Positions 4,316 to 12,019 of a stretch of DNA of 12,019 nt are shown here, one piece after another. Each line of letters opens with the position of its first letter. The first letter of the stretch is position 1. The DNA lies in contig CAZASB010000141.1 of the NCBI GenBank assembly GCA_964487655.1, forward strand, positions 1 through 12,019, given 5' to 3'. The translations under genes and the position numbers were made by a program. The notes beneath the pieces were generated by a model that made no database searches, was not told where the DNA came from, and saw nothing but the letters and a program-made list of their open reading frames with translations. The DNA is from PWXP01 sp964487655 (GTDB taxonomy: Bacteria; Planctomycetota; Planctomycetia; Pirellulales; Thermoguttaceae).

Positions 4316-7300
4316 ATGCCCCTCATCCAAGACCTTTTGGACCTCCCACCGCAAGTAAGCAAGGGCGACTTCGTGTTGAACCTGGCGGCGGGGGTGTCGG
4401 CGTCGAACGCGGCCGCGACGCTGAGCAATTACGTGGTGACCCCGCAGTTGACGGCCTGCTTCGACCAGGCCCTGGGCTTCATCCGAAGCGCCATCGAGTC
4501 GCACGCCAGCAAGGCATGTTACCTGCACGGCAGCTTCGGCAGCGGCAAGAGCCATTTCATGGCCGTGCTGCACCAACTGCTGGAGGGCAACCCCGACGCG
4601 CGGGCCATCGCCGAGCTGGCCCCGCTGGTGGCGAAACACAACGCCTGGACGGAAGGGCGCAGGTTCCTGCTGGTGCCGTTCCACATGATCGGCAGCCGGA
4701 GCATGGAGCAGGGCATTTTGGGGCAGTACGCCCATTACGTGCGGCAAGTTCACCCCGACGCGTCCATCCCCGGCATCTACCTGGCCGAGAGCCTGTTTGA
4801 AGACGCCAAGAGCCTGCGGGTCGACATGGGCGACGATGCCTTCTTCCAGAAGCTCAACCAGAACAAAGGGGGCAGCGGCGCCGGGTGGGGCCTGATCGCG
4901 GCCGGCTGGGACGGCGCGGGGTTCGAGGCGGCCGCCGCGGCGCCCCCAGGCGATAAGGAGCGAACGCGCCTGGTGGGCGACCTGATCGGGGCCTTCTTCC
5001 GCAGCTACCACAACGTGGCCGCCGGCCAGGACGAGGCCTACCTGGACCTCGACGGGGGCCTGGCCGTCATCTCGCAGCATGCCCGCTCGCTCGGCTACGA
5101 CGCGCTGATCCTGTTCCTCGACGAACTGATCCTGTGGCTGGCCAGCCACGCGGCCGACCTGAGCTTCATCCACCGCGAAACGCAGAAGCTGGTCAAGCTG
5201 GTCGAGGGTCAGCACGCCGAACGGCCGATCCCGCTGGTGAGCTTCGTGGCCCGGCAGCGCGACCTACGGAAGCTCATTGGCGACACGGTCCCCGGCGCGC
5301 AGAAGTTGAACTTCGACGACTCGGTCGATTGGTCGGACGGGCGGTTCGGGGTCATCAAGCTGGAGGACCGCAACCTGCCGATGATCGCCAGCAAGCGCGT
5401 GCTGAAACCCCGTAGCGAGGCGGCCCGGCAGGAGCTGGAGGCGTCGTTTCAGCAGACGGCGAAAATCCGCAAGGAGGTCATGGACACCCTGCTGACCGAC
5501 GAGTACGGGCGCGAGATGTTCCGGCTGATCTACCCGTTCAGCCCGGCGCTGATGGAAACCCTGGTTGCCGCCTCCAGCATGTTGCAGCGCGAGCGGACCG
5601 CACTGAAGGTGATGGTGCAGCTTCTGGTGGAGCAGCGCGATACGCTCAAGCTGGGCGATATTGTGCCGGTAGGCGACCTGTACGACGCCGTGGCGCACGG
5701 CGACGAGGCGTTCAGCCAGGACATGAAGGTCCACTTCGACAACGCCCGGAAGCTGTACCACGAGAAACTGCTGCCCATGCTGGAGGGTCAGCACGGCGCC
5801 CGGCGCGAGGAACTGCTGGCCAGGCCGCTTGCCGACCCGACGCGGGTGAACTTCGTCAACGACGACCGGTTGGTGAAAACCATGTTGCTCGCGGCGCTGG
5901 TGCCGGGCGTACCGTCGCTGCACGCGATCAACGCCGGCCGCCTGGCGGCGCTGAACCACGGCACGGTCCGTTCGCCCATTCCGGGCAAGGAAGCCGGGAT
6001 GGTGCTGCAGAAGGTGAAGGACTGGTCCAGCCAGGTAGGCGAGATCAAGGTCGAGCGCGATTCGCCGAACCCGACCATCTCCATTCAGCTCAGCGGCGTC
6101 GATACCGAGGCCATCATCGCGGCCGCCGAGGGGGAGGACAACCTGGGCAACCAGATGCGAATGGTGAAGAAGATTCTTTTCGAGGAACTGGACATCGAGA
6201 GCGCCGAACAGATGTTCCTGTCGTACGAGTTTCCATGGCGCAACACGCGGCGCGAGTGCGACGTGATTTACGGCAACGTGCGGTCGCTGCCGGAAACGAG
6301 CCTGACCGCCAACGGGACCACGTGGAAGGTGATCGTCGACTACCCGTTCGACGAGCCGGGCCACACCACGCGCGACGACCTGGGCAAGCTCCAAATCTAC
6401 GGCCTGGCCCATCGCGGGGGCACGCGCACACTCGTGTGGCTGCCCGCGTTCTTCTCGGAAACGGCCCGGCGCGACCTGAGCCGTCTGGTCATCATCGAGC
6501 ACATTCTGGCGGGCGAGCGGTTCAGCGGCTATGCCGCGTTCCTTTCGCCCCAGGACCGGCAAACGGCCCGCACGCTGCTGGAGAATCAGCGCAATTCGCT
6601 GCAAGAGCGGGTGAAGCAGCACGTCGAGGCGGCCTACGGCATCCGCGGCAGCCAGAGCAAGGCGATCGACGATTCCCACACGCTGGCCGACACGTACAAA
6701 TCGCTGTACGATGGCCTGGACCTACAGCCGCCGGCGGCAAGCACGCTGAAAGGGGCGATGGAGGAACTGCTCGGCCAGGCGCTCGGCTTCGAGTTTCCCG
6801 CCCACCCCGATTTCGGCGCCGAGATCAAGAGCCTGCACCTGCGCAAGGTGCATGACGAGGTGCTCAAGGCCGTCTCGGAGAAGGGGGGCCGGCTGCTGGT
6901 CGAGAAGAGCCTCCGCAGCCTGCTCAAACAGATTGCGGAACCGCTGAACCTGGGCGAGCAGGGCGAGACGCATTTCCTCCTGGGGCACCGCTGGAAAGAC
7001 CATTTTACGCGCAAAGCGGCCGAGTCGGGCAGCGCGATGACCGCTGACCGGTTGCGGCAGTGGATCAACGAGCCCCGTCCCATGGGTCTGCCGAAGGAAT
7101 GCGAGAACCTGATCATCCTCGTTTTCGCGGCGCAGACGAATCGGAGCTTCTTCCAGCACGGCACCCCGGACGAAGCGACCCTGGCCAGGCTGCCGGACGA
7201 TATGGAACTGCGGCAACAGACCCTTCCGTCGGAGGTTTCGTGGGTCTCGGCGGTGGAACGCGCCGGCCGCATCTTCGGCGCCACCTCCTCGCCGCTGCTT

Positions 7301-8023
7301 AGCGCCGCGAACCTGGCGAAACTGGCCGCCGACGTCCAGGCGCGGGCGAAGCACCACTTCGACGCCTGCCGCCATCTGGCCAACGATGTTGCGGCCCACC
7401 TGGCAGACTTTGGCGTGGCCAAGGACGAAGCCGCGCGGCGCCAGACGGCGCGGGCCGTATTGAGCCTGCTGGAAAGCGTGCGCGACGTCAAACCGGCCGC
7501 CGTCATCGAGTCGCTGGCGAGCCTGACGCCGGCGACCTCGGAGGCCGCCATGGGGACCTGCCTTACGTCGGCGGCCGACGTGGTGAAGGCGATGGCCGCC
7601 ACGCAATGGAAGCTGTTTGAGAGCATCCGCGGCCTGCGCGACGATCGGGCCGCGGCCGCCGAAGCACTGCTGCGGCGCGTGTCGGACGCGCTGACGAACG
7701 ACCAGCTTGTGACGGCGCTCGAGCCGGTATTGCAGATCGAACAGAGCAAGGCGATTGACCTGCTCACCCCGGCGCCACCGGCGCCACCACCGATTGGTCC
7801 GCCACCGGTTGAGCCGCCACCGATCGGTCTGCCGCCGGTTGAGCCGCCGATTGAGCCGCCGGTTGCGCCGCCACGCGAAACGCGAGGCAAGAAGGTGGTC
7901 GAAAGCGGGGGGCGCGAGAACCTGAGCCTCAAGGAGGCGGAGCAGGAACTCGCGAGGGTTCGGCAGAAGGCCAAGGATGGTCAAGCGGCAAGGGTCAGTG
8001 TATCCTGGGTCATTGAGGAATAG
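4316..8023 (+). CDS. pglY: BREX-2 ATPase PglY
   Basis: This 1235-residue protein has the expected size of PglY, the type 2 counterpart of BrxC. A Walker A motif GSFGSGKS lies at residues 72-79, preceded by the family-like DFVLNLAAGV (18-27) and YVVTPQL (39-45). A Walker B LILFLDE lies at 264-270, and VARQRDL follows as a possible sensor/arginine region. The long C-terminal part is helical, with a 35-residue proline-rich hinge (1152-1186) and a final segment of about 50 residues beginning near SLKEAEQELARVRQKAKDG. PglY is thought to supply ATP-driven assembly or DNA handling in the BREX complex with PglX and PglZ. The ATG at 4316 fits the family N-terminus, although no Shine-Dalgarno is seen because the 7-bp repeat occupies that spot. 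pglZ follows after 6 nt. No frameshift or missing motif is apparent. Confidence 0.95.
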   Translation: MPLIQDLLDLPPQVSKGDFVLNLAAGVSASNAAATLSNYVVTPQLTACFDQALGFIRSAIESHASKACYLHGSFGSGKSHFMAVLHQLLEGNPDARAIAELAPLVAKHNAWTEGRRFLLVPFHMIGSRSMEQGILGQYAHYVRQVHPDASIPGIYLAESLFEDAKSLRVDMGDDAFFQKLNQNKGGSGAGWGLIAAGWDGAGFEAAAAAPPGDKERTRLVGDLIGAFFRSYHNVAAGQDEAYLDLDGGLAVISQHARSLGYDALILFLDELILWLASHAADLSFIHRETQKLVKLVEGQHAERPIPLVSFVARQRDLRKLIGDTVPGAQKLNFDDSVDWSDGRFGVIKLEDRNLPMIASKRVLKPRSEAARQELEASFQQTAKIRKEVMDTLLTDEYGREMFRLIYPFSPALMETLVAASSMLQRERTALKVMVQLLVEQRDTLKLGDIVPVGDLYDAVAHGDEAFSQDMKVHFDNARKLYHEKLLPMLEGQHGARREELLARPLADPTRVNFVNDDRLVKTMLLAALVPGVPSLHAINAGRLAALNHGTVRSPIPGKEAGMVLQKVKDWSSQVGEIKVERDSPNPTISIQLSGVDTEAIIAAAEGEDNLGNQMRMVKKILFEELDIESAEQMFLSYEFPWRNTRRECDVIYGNVRSLPETSLTANGTTWKVIVDYPFDEPGHTTRDDLGKLQIYGLAHRGGTRTLVWLPAFFSETARRDLSRLVIIEHILAGERFSGYAAFLSPQDRQTARTLLENQRNSLQERVKQHVEAAYGIRGSQSKAIDDSHTLADTYKSLYDGLDLQPPAASTLKGAMEELLGQALGFEFPAHPDFGAEIKSLHLRKVHDEVLKAVSEKGGRLLVEKSLRSLLKQIAEPLNLGEQGETHFLLGHRWKDHFTRKAAESGSAMTADRLRQWINEPRPMGLPKECENLIILVFAAQTNRSFFQHGTPDEATLARLPDDMELRQQTLPSEVSWVSAVERAGRIFGATSSPLLSAANLAKLAADVQARAKHHFDACRHLANDVAAHLADFGVAKDEAARRQTARAVLSLLESVRDVKPAAVIESLASLTPATSEAAMGTCLTSAADVVKAMAATQWKLFESIRGLRDDRAAAAEALLRRVSDALTNDQLVTALEPVLQIEQSKAIDLLTPAPPAPPPIGPPPVEPPPIGLPPVEPPIEPPVAPPRETRGKKVVESGGRENLSLKEAEQELARVRQKAKDGQAARVSVSWVIEE
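7769..7873 (+). repeat. Proline-rich repeat tract encoding a hinge in PglY
   Basis: Imperfect repeats of the type ccgccaccg-atyggt / ccgccggttgag encode PPPIG, PPVEPP and PPIEPP units over residues 1152-1186. Such a tract forms an extended flexible linker between the helical body and the last conserved segment. Repetitive DNA here could vary in length between strains. Confidence 0.75.
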
Positions 8024-8029
8024 CAGCTT

Positions 8030-10693
8030 ATGGCAACGGCCAGTCCATCCATCGGAGTCATCCGGGCGCAGGTCCGCGCGGTTCGGAGCAAGGCGCCCGG
8101 CGCGAAGGTTTTCGGCATGATTGCGCCCGGACGTTGGGCAGGCCCGGAAATCGACGGCTCGGGCGCCGACCAGATTGCCGTCTATCAGTGCGACTCGCCG
8201 CTGCAAATGCGGCTGGCCTTGCAGGGTGCGCCCGAGGCCGCGTCGGCGACGGTGCTCATCACACCGCTGGACCAGGGGAAGGTGAGCGACGACATCCTCG
8301 TGCGCCTGGCCTTGCGGGAGCTGCGCCCGATCAACAATTGGGAGATCGTCCGGTCGCTGTTCAAGGCCAGGACCCTCGACCCGCGCATCACGCGTCATGC
8401 GTTCCTGGCCGAGATGCTGCTGGAGCACACCGGCACCCGCGAGTTCCAGCCGGTCGCCGGCGGCCTGGTGGACGCTGAGACCGTGTGGGGCATCCTGCTT
8501 TCGGAGCGCATGGGTCTTTCCGGAGCGCAGCCCGACCTGATCGAACTGCTCCGCGGCACGGCGGAATCGGGCCTGGCCGCTCGATGGAAAGCCTGCACGC
8601 CGGAGTTCCGCGACGCGGCGCGGGCATGGATTGCCGGGACGGCCGGGGAAGCCGCCGGCACCGTCCTGGCCTGCATGGAAGGGGAGCACGGCGCCAAGGC
8701 CCTCGCCATCGGGCTGGTGATGGGGGTCGTTTACCATGACACGGTCCGGCACGAACTGGACAAGGCGGCAGGACGCCTGGAGTCGTACGTGGGCACGACC
8801 CACTTGCCGGCCGAAATTGCCCGGCGGTGGCGCGACACGGCCGCCGCGGCTGCCGCCCAACTTCCCAAGCCGGCACGGCGCCGTTGCCTCGACGAGGCCG
8901 AGGCCATTCTGGCGAACATCGGCGCGAGCAGCCACGCCTGGCGGAGCACGGATCTGGAAAGCGGCTTTGAGCAGCGGCTCTCGCGATTTGCAAAGGCGCT
9001 GGCGGCGCACGTCGACGCACGCGCGACGGCCATCTCGGAGGAACTGCATAGCGTCCATGCCGGGCTTCAGCAACACCGGCTAGGCCAGCAGGGAGGCCGC
9101 AGGATGGAACGCGCCGCCATGGCCATCCGGCTGGCCCGCTGGCTCGCCGGCCGGAACACCGGCATCCATCCGGCGACAGGGAGCCTGGCGGCCCTCGCCC
9201 AGCGGTATTCCGTCGACGGCGCCATGGTGGACTGGGCACGCCGGGTGCTGCGCGGCGGTGAACCGAACAAGGAACTTGCCGCCGCGCTGGTGCGCCTGGT
9301 GGATCGCGTTACCGAATTGCGAGAGGACGAGAACCTGCGGTTCGGTCAGGCCCTTGCGGCGGAGCACGCCGCCGGCGACGCGGCCGTGGGGGTGGTGCCC
9401 GTCGAGCAACTTCTGGAACGGATCGTCGCCCCGGCGGCCCGCATCGGCCCCGTGCTGCTGCTGGTGGTCGACGGCATGAGTTGGGCCGTGTTCCGCGAGT
9501 TGGTGTCCGACATCCAGTCGCACGACTGGATTGAGTTGGGCTTCGCCCCATCGCCCCGTCGGTTGATTGGGCTGGCGGCGCTCCCGTCGGTAACCGAAGT
9601 ATGCCGTACAAGCCTCTTCTGCGGCACGCTGCGGCGAGGACAGGCGTCCGACGAAGTGAAAGGCTTCGCCGCCCATCCGGCGCTCGGGGCGGTATCGACC
9701 GCGGGCCTGGCTCCGAAACTGTTCCACAAGGCCGCGCTGGAAGGCGACGACGACTCCAGCCTCGCCGCCGACGTCCGACGCGCCCTGGGCGACAGGAAGC
9801 AGCGCGCGGTGGGCATTGTCGTCAACGCGGTGGACGATTACCTGGACAAGGGCGACCAGATCGACGCCATTTGGACCACACAGCATATCCGCGTGCTGGA
9901 ACCGATCCTGGCCGAGGCCAGGGCAGCCGGCCGGCTGGTCGTCCTGGTGAGCGACCACGGCCACGTTCTTGACCGTCAGACCGAGTGCTTGGAGGCGACC
10001 GACGGCCTTCGCTGGCGCCGACCCGGCCGCGACCTGACGAAAGACGAGCTGGAGGTCCTTTCGCCCAGAGTTGTCATTCCCGACGGAGGCCGCGTGGTGG
10101 TGCCGTGGTCGGAACGGGTGCGCTACGGGTCGAAGAAGAACGGCTATCACGGTGGCGGCACGCCGCAAGAAATGCTCATTCCCGTCAGCATTCTGTGGCC
10201 GGAACTCGACCCGCCGGATGGGCTCGGGGAACTGCCCGGCGAGCTTCCCTCGTGGTGGACCGAACCGACGGCAGCCGAGCCGGCGGCAGTCGCCGTGGAA
10301 CCGCCGCCGGCCCGGAAGAAGAAACGGCCACCCGCGACCCTGTTCGACATGACCGAAACGCCCGTGGCGACGCCCGACACGGCGGCGCCGTGGATCGAGG
10401 GCGTCTTGCGCAGCGAGGTATTTGCCGCCCAGAAGGGCCTGGCCGGCCGTGTGCGTATCGACGACACCTTGCTGCAACGGCTGCTCGCGGCGCTGGCCGC
10501 TCGTGGCGGCTCCATGACCACTCCGGCACTTGCCGGCGCCCTCGACCTGCCCGAGCATCGCCTTCCCGGGCTGCTCGCCGTGGTGCGGCGACTGCTGAAC
10601 GTGGAGGGGTACGCCATCCTCGACCACCAGGACGCGGCCAATACGGTGGTACTAAATATCCCACTGCTGAAGAAACAGTTCGAGTTAAGGTGA
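8030..10693 (+). CDS. pglZ: BREX-2 PglZ, alkaline-phosphatase-superfamily protein
   Basis: This 887-residue protein has a PglZ domain in its middle: VDGMSW with D481 and S484 at the nucleophile/metal site, SDHGH with D642, H643 and H645, and YHGGG with H707. These are the metal-ligand motifs expected in the alkaline phosphatase superfamily. The N-terminal 450 residues are mostly helical and belong to the type 2 form; I name no separate domain there. A basic proline-rich linker (about 758-772, PPPARKKKRPP) leads to a C-terminal winged-helix-like region (about 785-887). PglZ is the hallmark gene of all BREX systems; in Streptomyces Pgl it offsets the toxicity of PglX. A GAGGA at 8015-8019 lies 10 nt before the ATG, inside the end of pglY. 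brxD starts 12 nt after the stop. Confidence 0.95.
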   Translation: MATASPSIGVIRAQVRAVRSKAPGAKVFGMIAPGRWAGPEIDGSGADQIAVYQCDSPLQMRLALQGAPEAASATVLITPLDQGKVSDDILVRLALRELRPINNWEIVRSLFKARTLDPRITRHAFLAEMLLEHTGTREFQPVAGGLVDAETVWGILLSERMGLSGAQPDLIELLRGTAESGLAARWKACTPEFRDAARAWIAGTAGEAAGTVLACMEGEHGAKALAIGLVMGVVYHDTVRHELDKAAGRLESYVGTTHLPAEIARRWRDTAAAAAAQLPKPARRRCLDEAEAILANIGASSHAWRSTDLESGFEQRLSRFAKALAAHVDARATAISEELHSVHAGLQQHRLGQQGGRRMERAAMAIRLARWLAGRNTGIHPATGSLAALAQRYSVDGAMVDWARRVLRGGEPNKELAAALVRLVDRVTELREDENLRFGQALAAEHAAGDAAVGVVPVEQLLERIVAPAARIGPVLLLVVDGMSWAVFRELVSDIQSHDWIELGFAPSPRRLIGLAALPSVTEVCRTSLFCGTLRRGQASDEVKGFAAHPALGAVSTAGLAPKLFHKAALEGDDDSSLAADVRRALGDRKQRAVGIVVNAVDDYLDKGDQIDAIWTTQHIRVLEPILAEARAAGRLVVLVSDHGHVLDRQTECLEATDGLRWRRPGRDLTKDELEVLSPRVVIPDGGRVVVPWSERVRYGSKKNGYHGGGTPQEMLIPVSILWPELDPPDGLGELPGELPSWWTEPTAAEPAAVAVEPPPARKKKRPPATLFDMTETPVATPDTAAPWIEGVLRSEVFAAQKGLAGRVRIDDTLLQRLLAALAARGGSMTTPALAGALDLPEHRLPGLLAVVRRLLNVEGYAILDHQDAANTVVLNIPLLKKQFELR

Positions 10694-10705
10694 CCACGGA
10701 ACATT

Positions 10706-12019
10706 ATGCCCATTAGCCCACAACGCAGAGAAGAGATTATTGATGCCTTGCGGCGCGGCACGGTGCCGCGAAGCAGCCTCGATGCGTTCGCCGTTGGTCT
10801 GGAACGGTTCGGGGCGGCGATCGAGGATGAGTTGAAAAAGGTCGTTGCCGGGGGAAGCGTCTTCAAGGCGGTGCGGGGCGAATACGGCTGCGGCAAGACG
10901 TTCTTCGCACGCTGGCTGGCCGATCGTGCCCGGAAGTTGGGGTTCGCGACCTCCGAGGTCCAGGTATCGGAGACCGAAACGCCCCTCCATCGCCTGGAGA
11001 CCGTCTACCGCCGACTTATGGAACGGCTTTCGACCGCCGATTCGCCGCAGGGCGCCCTTCGCAACGTGGTGGATGGCTGGTTCTACGCACTCGAGGAGGA
11101 CGTTCTGGCGGAGGGCACCGTAGGCCCCGATAACCAAGAGACTCTGCTGCGGCGCACGGGCGAACTGCTGGAACAGCGGCTGGCCCGCGTTACCGGCACG
11201 GCCCCGACTTTCAGCGCCGCCCTGCGCGGCTACCGGGAAGCCCAGGCCCGGGGCGACAAAGCGGCCGCCGACGGGATTCTTGCATGGCTGGCCGGCCAGC
11301 CGAACGTGGCCGCGGCGGCGAAGCGTGCCGCGGGAGTCAAGGGCGATATCGACCACTTCGGCGCCCTCAGCTTCCTCCAGGGTATGCTGATCGTCTTACG
11401 CGATTCGGGGCACCCGGGCCTGCTGGTCATTCTCGACGAGGTCGAAACCATCCAGCGGGTCCGTAGCGACGTTCGCGACAAGAGCCTCAACGCGCTAAGG
11501 CAACTGATTGACGAGGTCGACGCGGGCCGTTTCCCGGGCCTGTACCTGCTTGTTACCGGGACGCCGGCGTTCTTCGACGGCCCGCAGGGCGCTCAGCGGT
11601 TGGAGCCCCTGGCCCAGCGACTGCACGTCGATTTCCAGACCGACGCCCGCTTCGATAACCCGCGGGCGGTTCAGATTCGCCTGCCCGGGTTCGATCTGGA
11701 TCGACTCTGCCAGGTTGGCTGCAAGGTCCGCGACATCTTCCGGCAGCACGCCCAGTCACCCGACCAGATCGCAGCGGCTTGCGAGGACGGCTACATTCGG
11801 AGCCTGGCCGAGGCCGTCACCGGCCGCCTGGGCGGTAAGGTCGGCGTGGCGCCCCGCATTTTCCTCAAGAAGCTCGTGGCGGATGTCTTGGACCGCGTCG
11901 ATCAGTTCCCTGACTTCGACCCGCGACAGCACTACGCCCTGACCATCACCGAGGCCGAGTTGACCCCCGTCGAGCGGCAGGCGATGGGGGCGAGTGATGT
12001 TGACGAGATCGAGTTGGAA
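10706..12019 (+). CDS. brxD: BREX ATP-binding protein BrxD (3' end cut by window edge)
   Basis: The open frame runs from ATG 10706 to the last base without a stop, giving 438 residues. It starts MPISPQRREEIIDALRRGTV, a typical BrxD opening. Walker A GEYGCGKT is at 58-65 and Walker B LLVILDE at 239-245, followed by VTGTPAFFDG. The last visible residues, DVDEIELE, look like the natural end of the family, so probably only a few codons are missing. BrxD belongs to the BREX ATP-binding family of P-loop proteins found in types 2 and 6, normally followed by the helicase brxHI. Only a weak ribosome binding site is seen (CGGA, 10696-10699); the 12-nt gap after pglZ suggests translational coupling. No frame disruption is seen. 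Confidence 0.93.
   Translation, partial: MPISPQRREEIIDALRRGTVPRSSLDAFAVGLERFGAAIEDELKKVVAGGSVFKAVRGEYGCGKTFFARWLADRARKLGFATSEVQVSETETPLHRLETVYRRLMERLSTADSPQGALRNVVDGWFYALEEDVLAEGTVGPDNQETLLRRTGELLEQRLARVTGTAPTFSAALRGYREAQARGDKAAADGILAWLAGQPNVAAAAKRAAGVKGDIDHFGALSFLQGMLIVLRDSGHPGLLVILDEVETIQRVRSDVRDKSLNALRQLIDEVDAGRFPGLYLLVTGTPAFFDGPQGAQRLEPLAQRLHVDFQTDARFDNPRAVQIRLPGFDLDRLCQVGCKVRDIFRQHAQSPDQIAAACEDGYIRSLAEAVTGRLGGKVGVAPRIFLKKLVADVLDRVDQFPDFDPRQHYALTITEAELTPVERQAMGASDVDEIELE

Noticed and set aside
3931..4800. 289-codon frame on the + strand across the HNH-pglY junction
   Set aside because: It overlaps the HNH gene and the conserved PglY N-terminus including Walker A in another frame, and has no recognisable domain.
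6722..9076. Long open frame of 784 codons on the minus strand across the pglY-pglZ junction, and a 471-codon one at 5264-6679
   Set aside because: They are opposite strongly family-like pglY and pglZ coding sequence. Their composition is rich in Arg, Gln, Gly and His with no recognisable motif, as expected for the antisense of GC-rich genes.

Overview
The window is the middle and 3' part of a type 2 BREX (Pgl) phage-defence operon on the + strand. It contains the C-terminal half of pglX (methyltransferase), a full pglY (large P-loop ATPase), a full pglZ (alkaline-phosphatase-fold protein) and almost all of brxD (small P-loop ATPase). This gene order is the known BREX-2 order. pglW, the N-terminal half of pglX and any brxHI helicase would lie outside the window. 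The pglY-pglZ and pglZ-brxD gaps are only 6 and 12 nt, which fits a single transcript.

Between pglX and pglY sits about 2.4 kb of DNA that is not part of the standard cassette (about 1905-4315). From left to right it holds: a MerR-like HTH antitoxin and a VapC-like PIN toxin overlapping by ATGA; a 33-codon remnant that matches the C-terminal part of a later gene; an unexplained spacer with an imperfect direct repeat; a decayed N-terminal fragment of that same later gene; an 8-bp tandem repeat; a 100-N scaffold gap whose two edges carry the same 55 bp; an intact ribbon-helix-helix-like antitoxin/regulator; and an HNH endonuclease overlapping it by ATGA. A 7-bp tandem repeat fills the space just before pglY. 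The island therefore carries one toxin-antitoxin pair, one regulator-nuclease pair, and fossils of two further copies of the regulator gene.

The most unusual signal is inside pglX. Two complete palindromic repeat elements (arms of about 25 bp built on the cacgaaggcacgaag theme) and one solitary arm are inserted in frame. They are translated as NTKARRHE-type and SCLRxFVL-type peptides. The arm sequence has no stop codon in any of the six frames, so it can enter genes without breaking them, much like Rickettsia palindromic elements.

The DNA is GC-rich. The combination of these palindromes, the (tttgcccc)n and (accaaga)n tandem repeats and the IEKRFxGGLT-type protein tail suggests a member of the Planctomycetota or a related PVC-group bacterium. 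This is an inference from pattern familiarity; there is no rRNA or other taxonomic marker here. The fixed 100-N gap with 55-bp identical flanks points to a draft, probably metagenomic, de Bruijn assembly.
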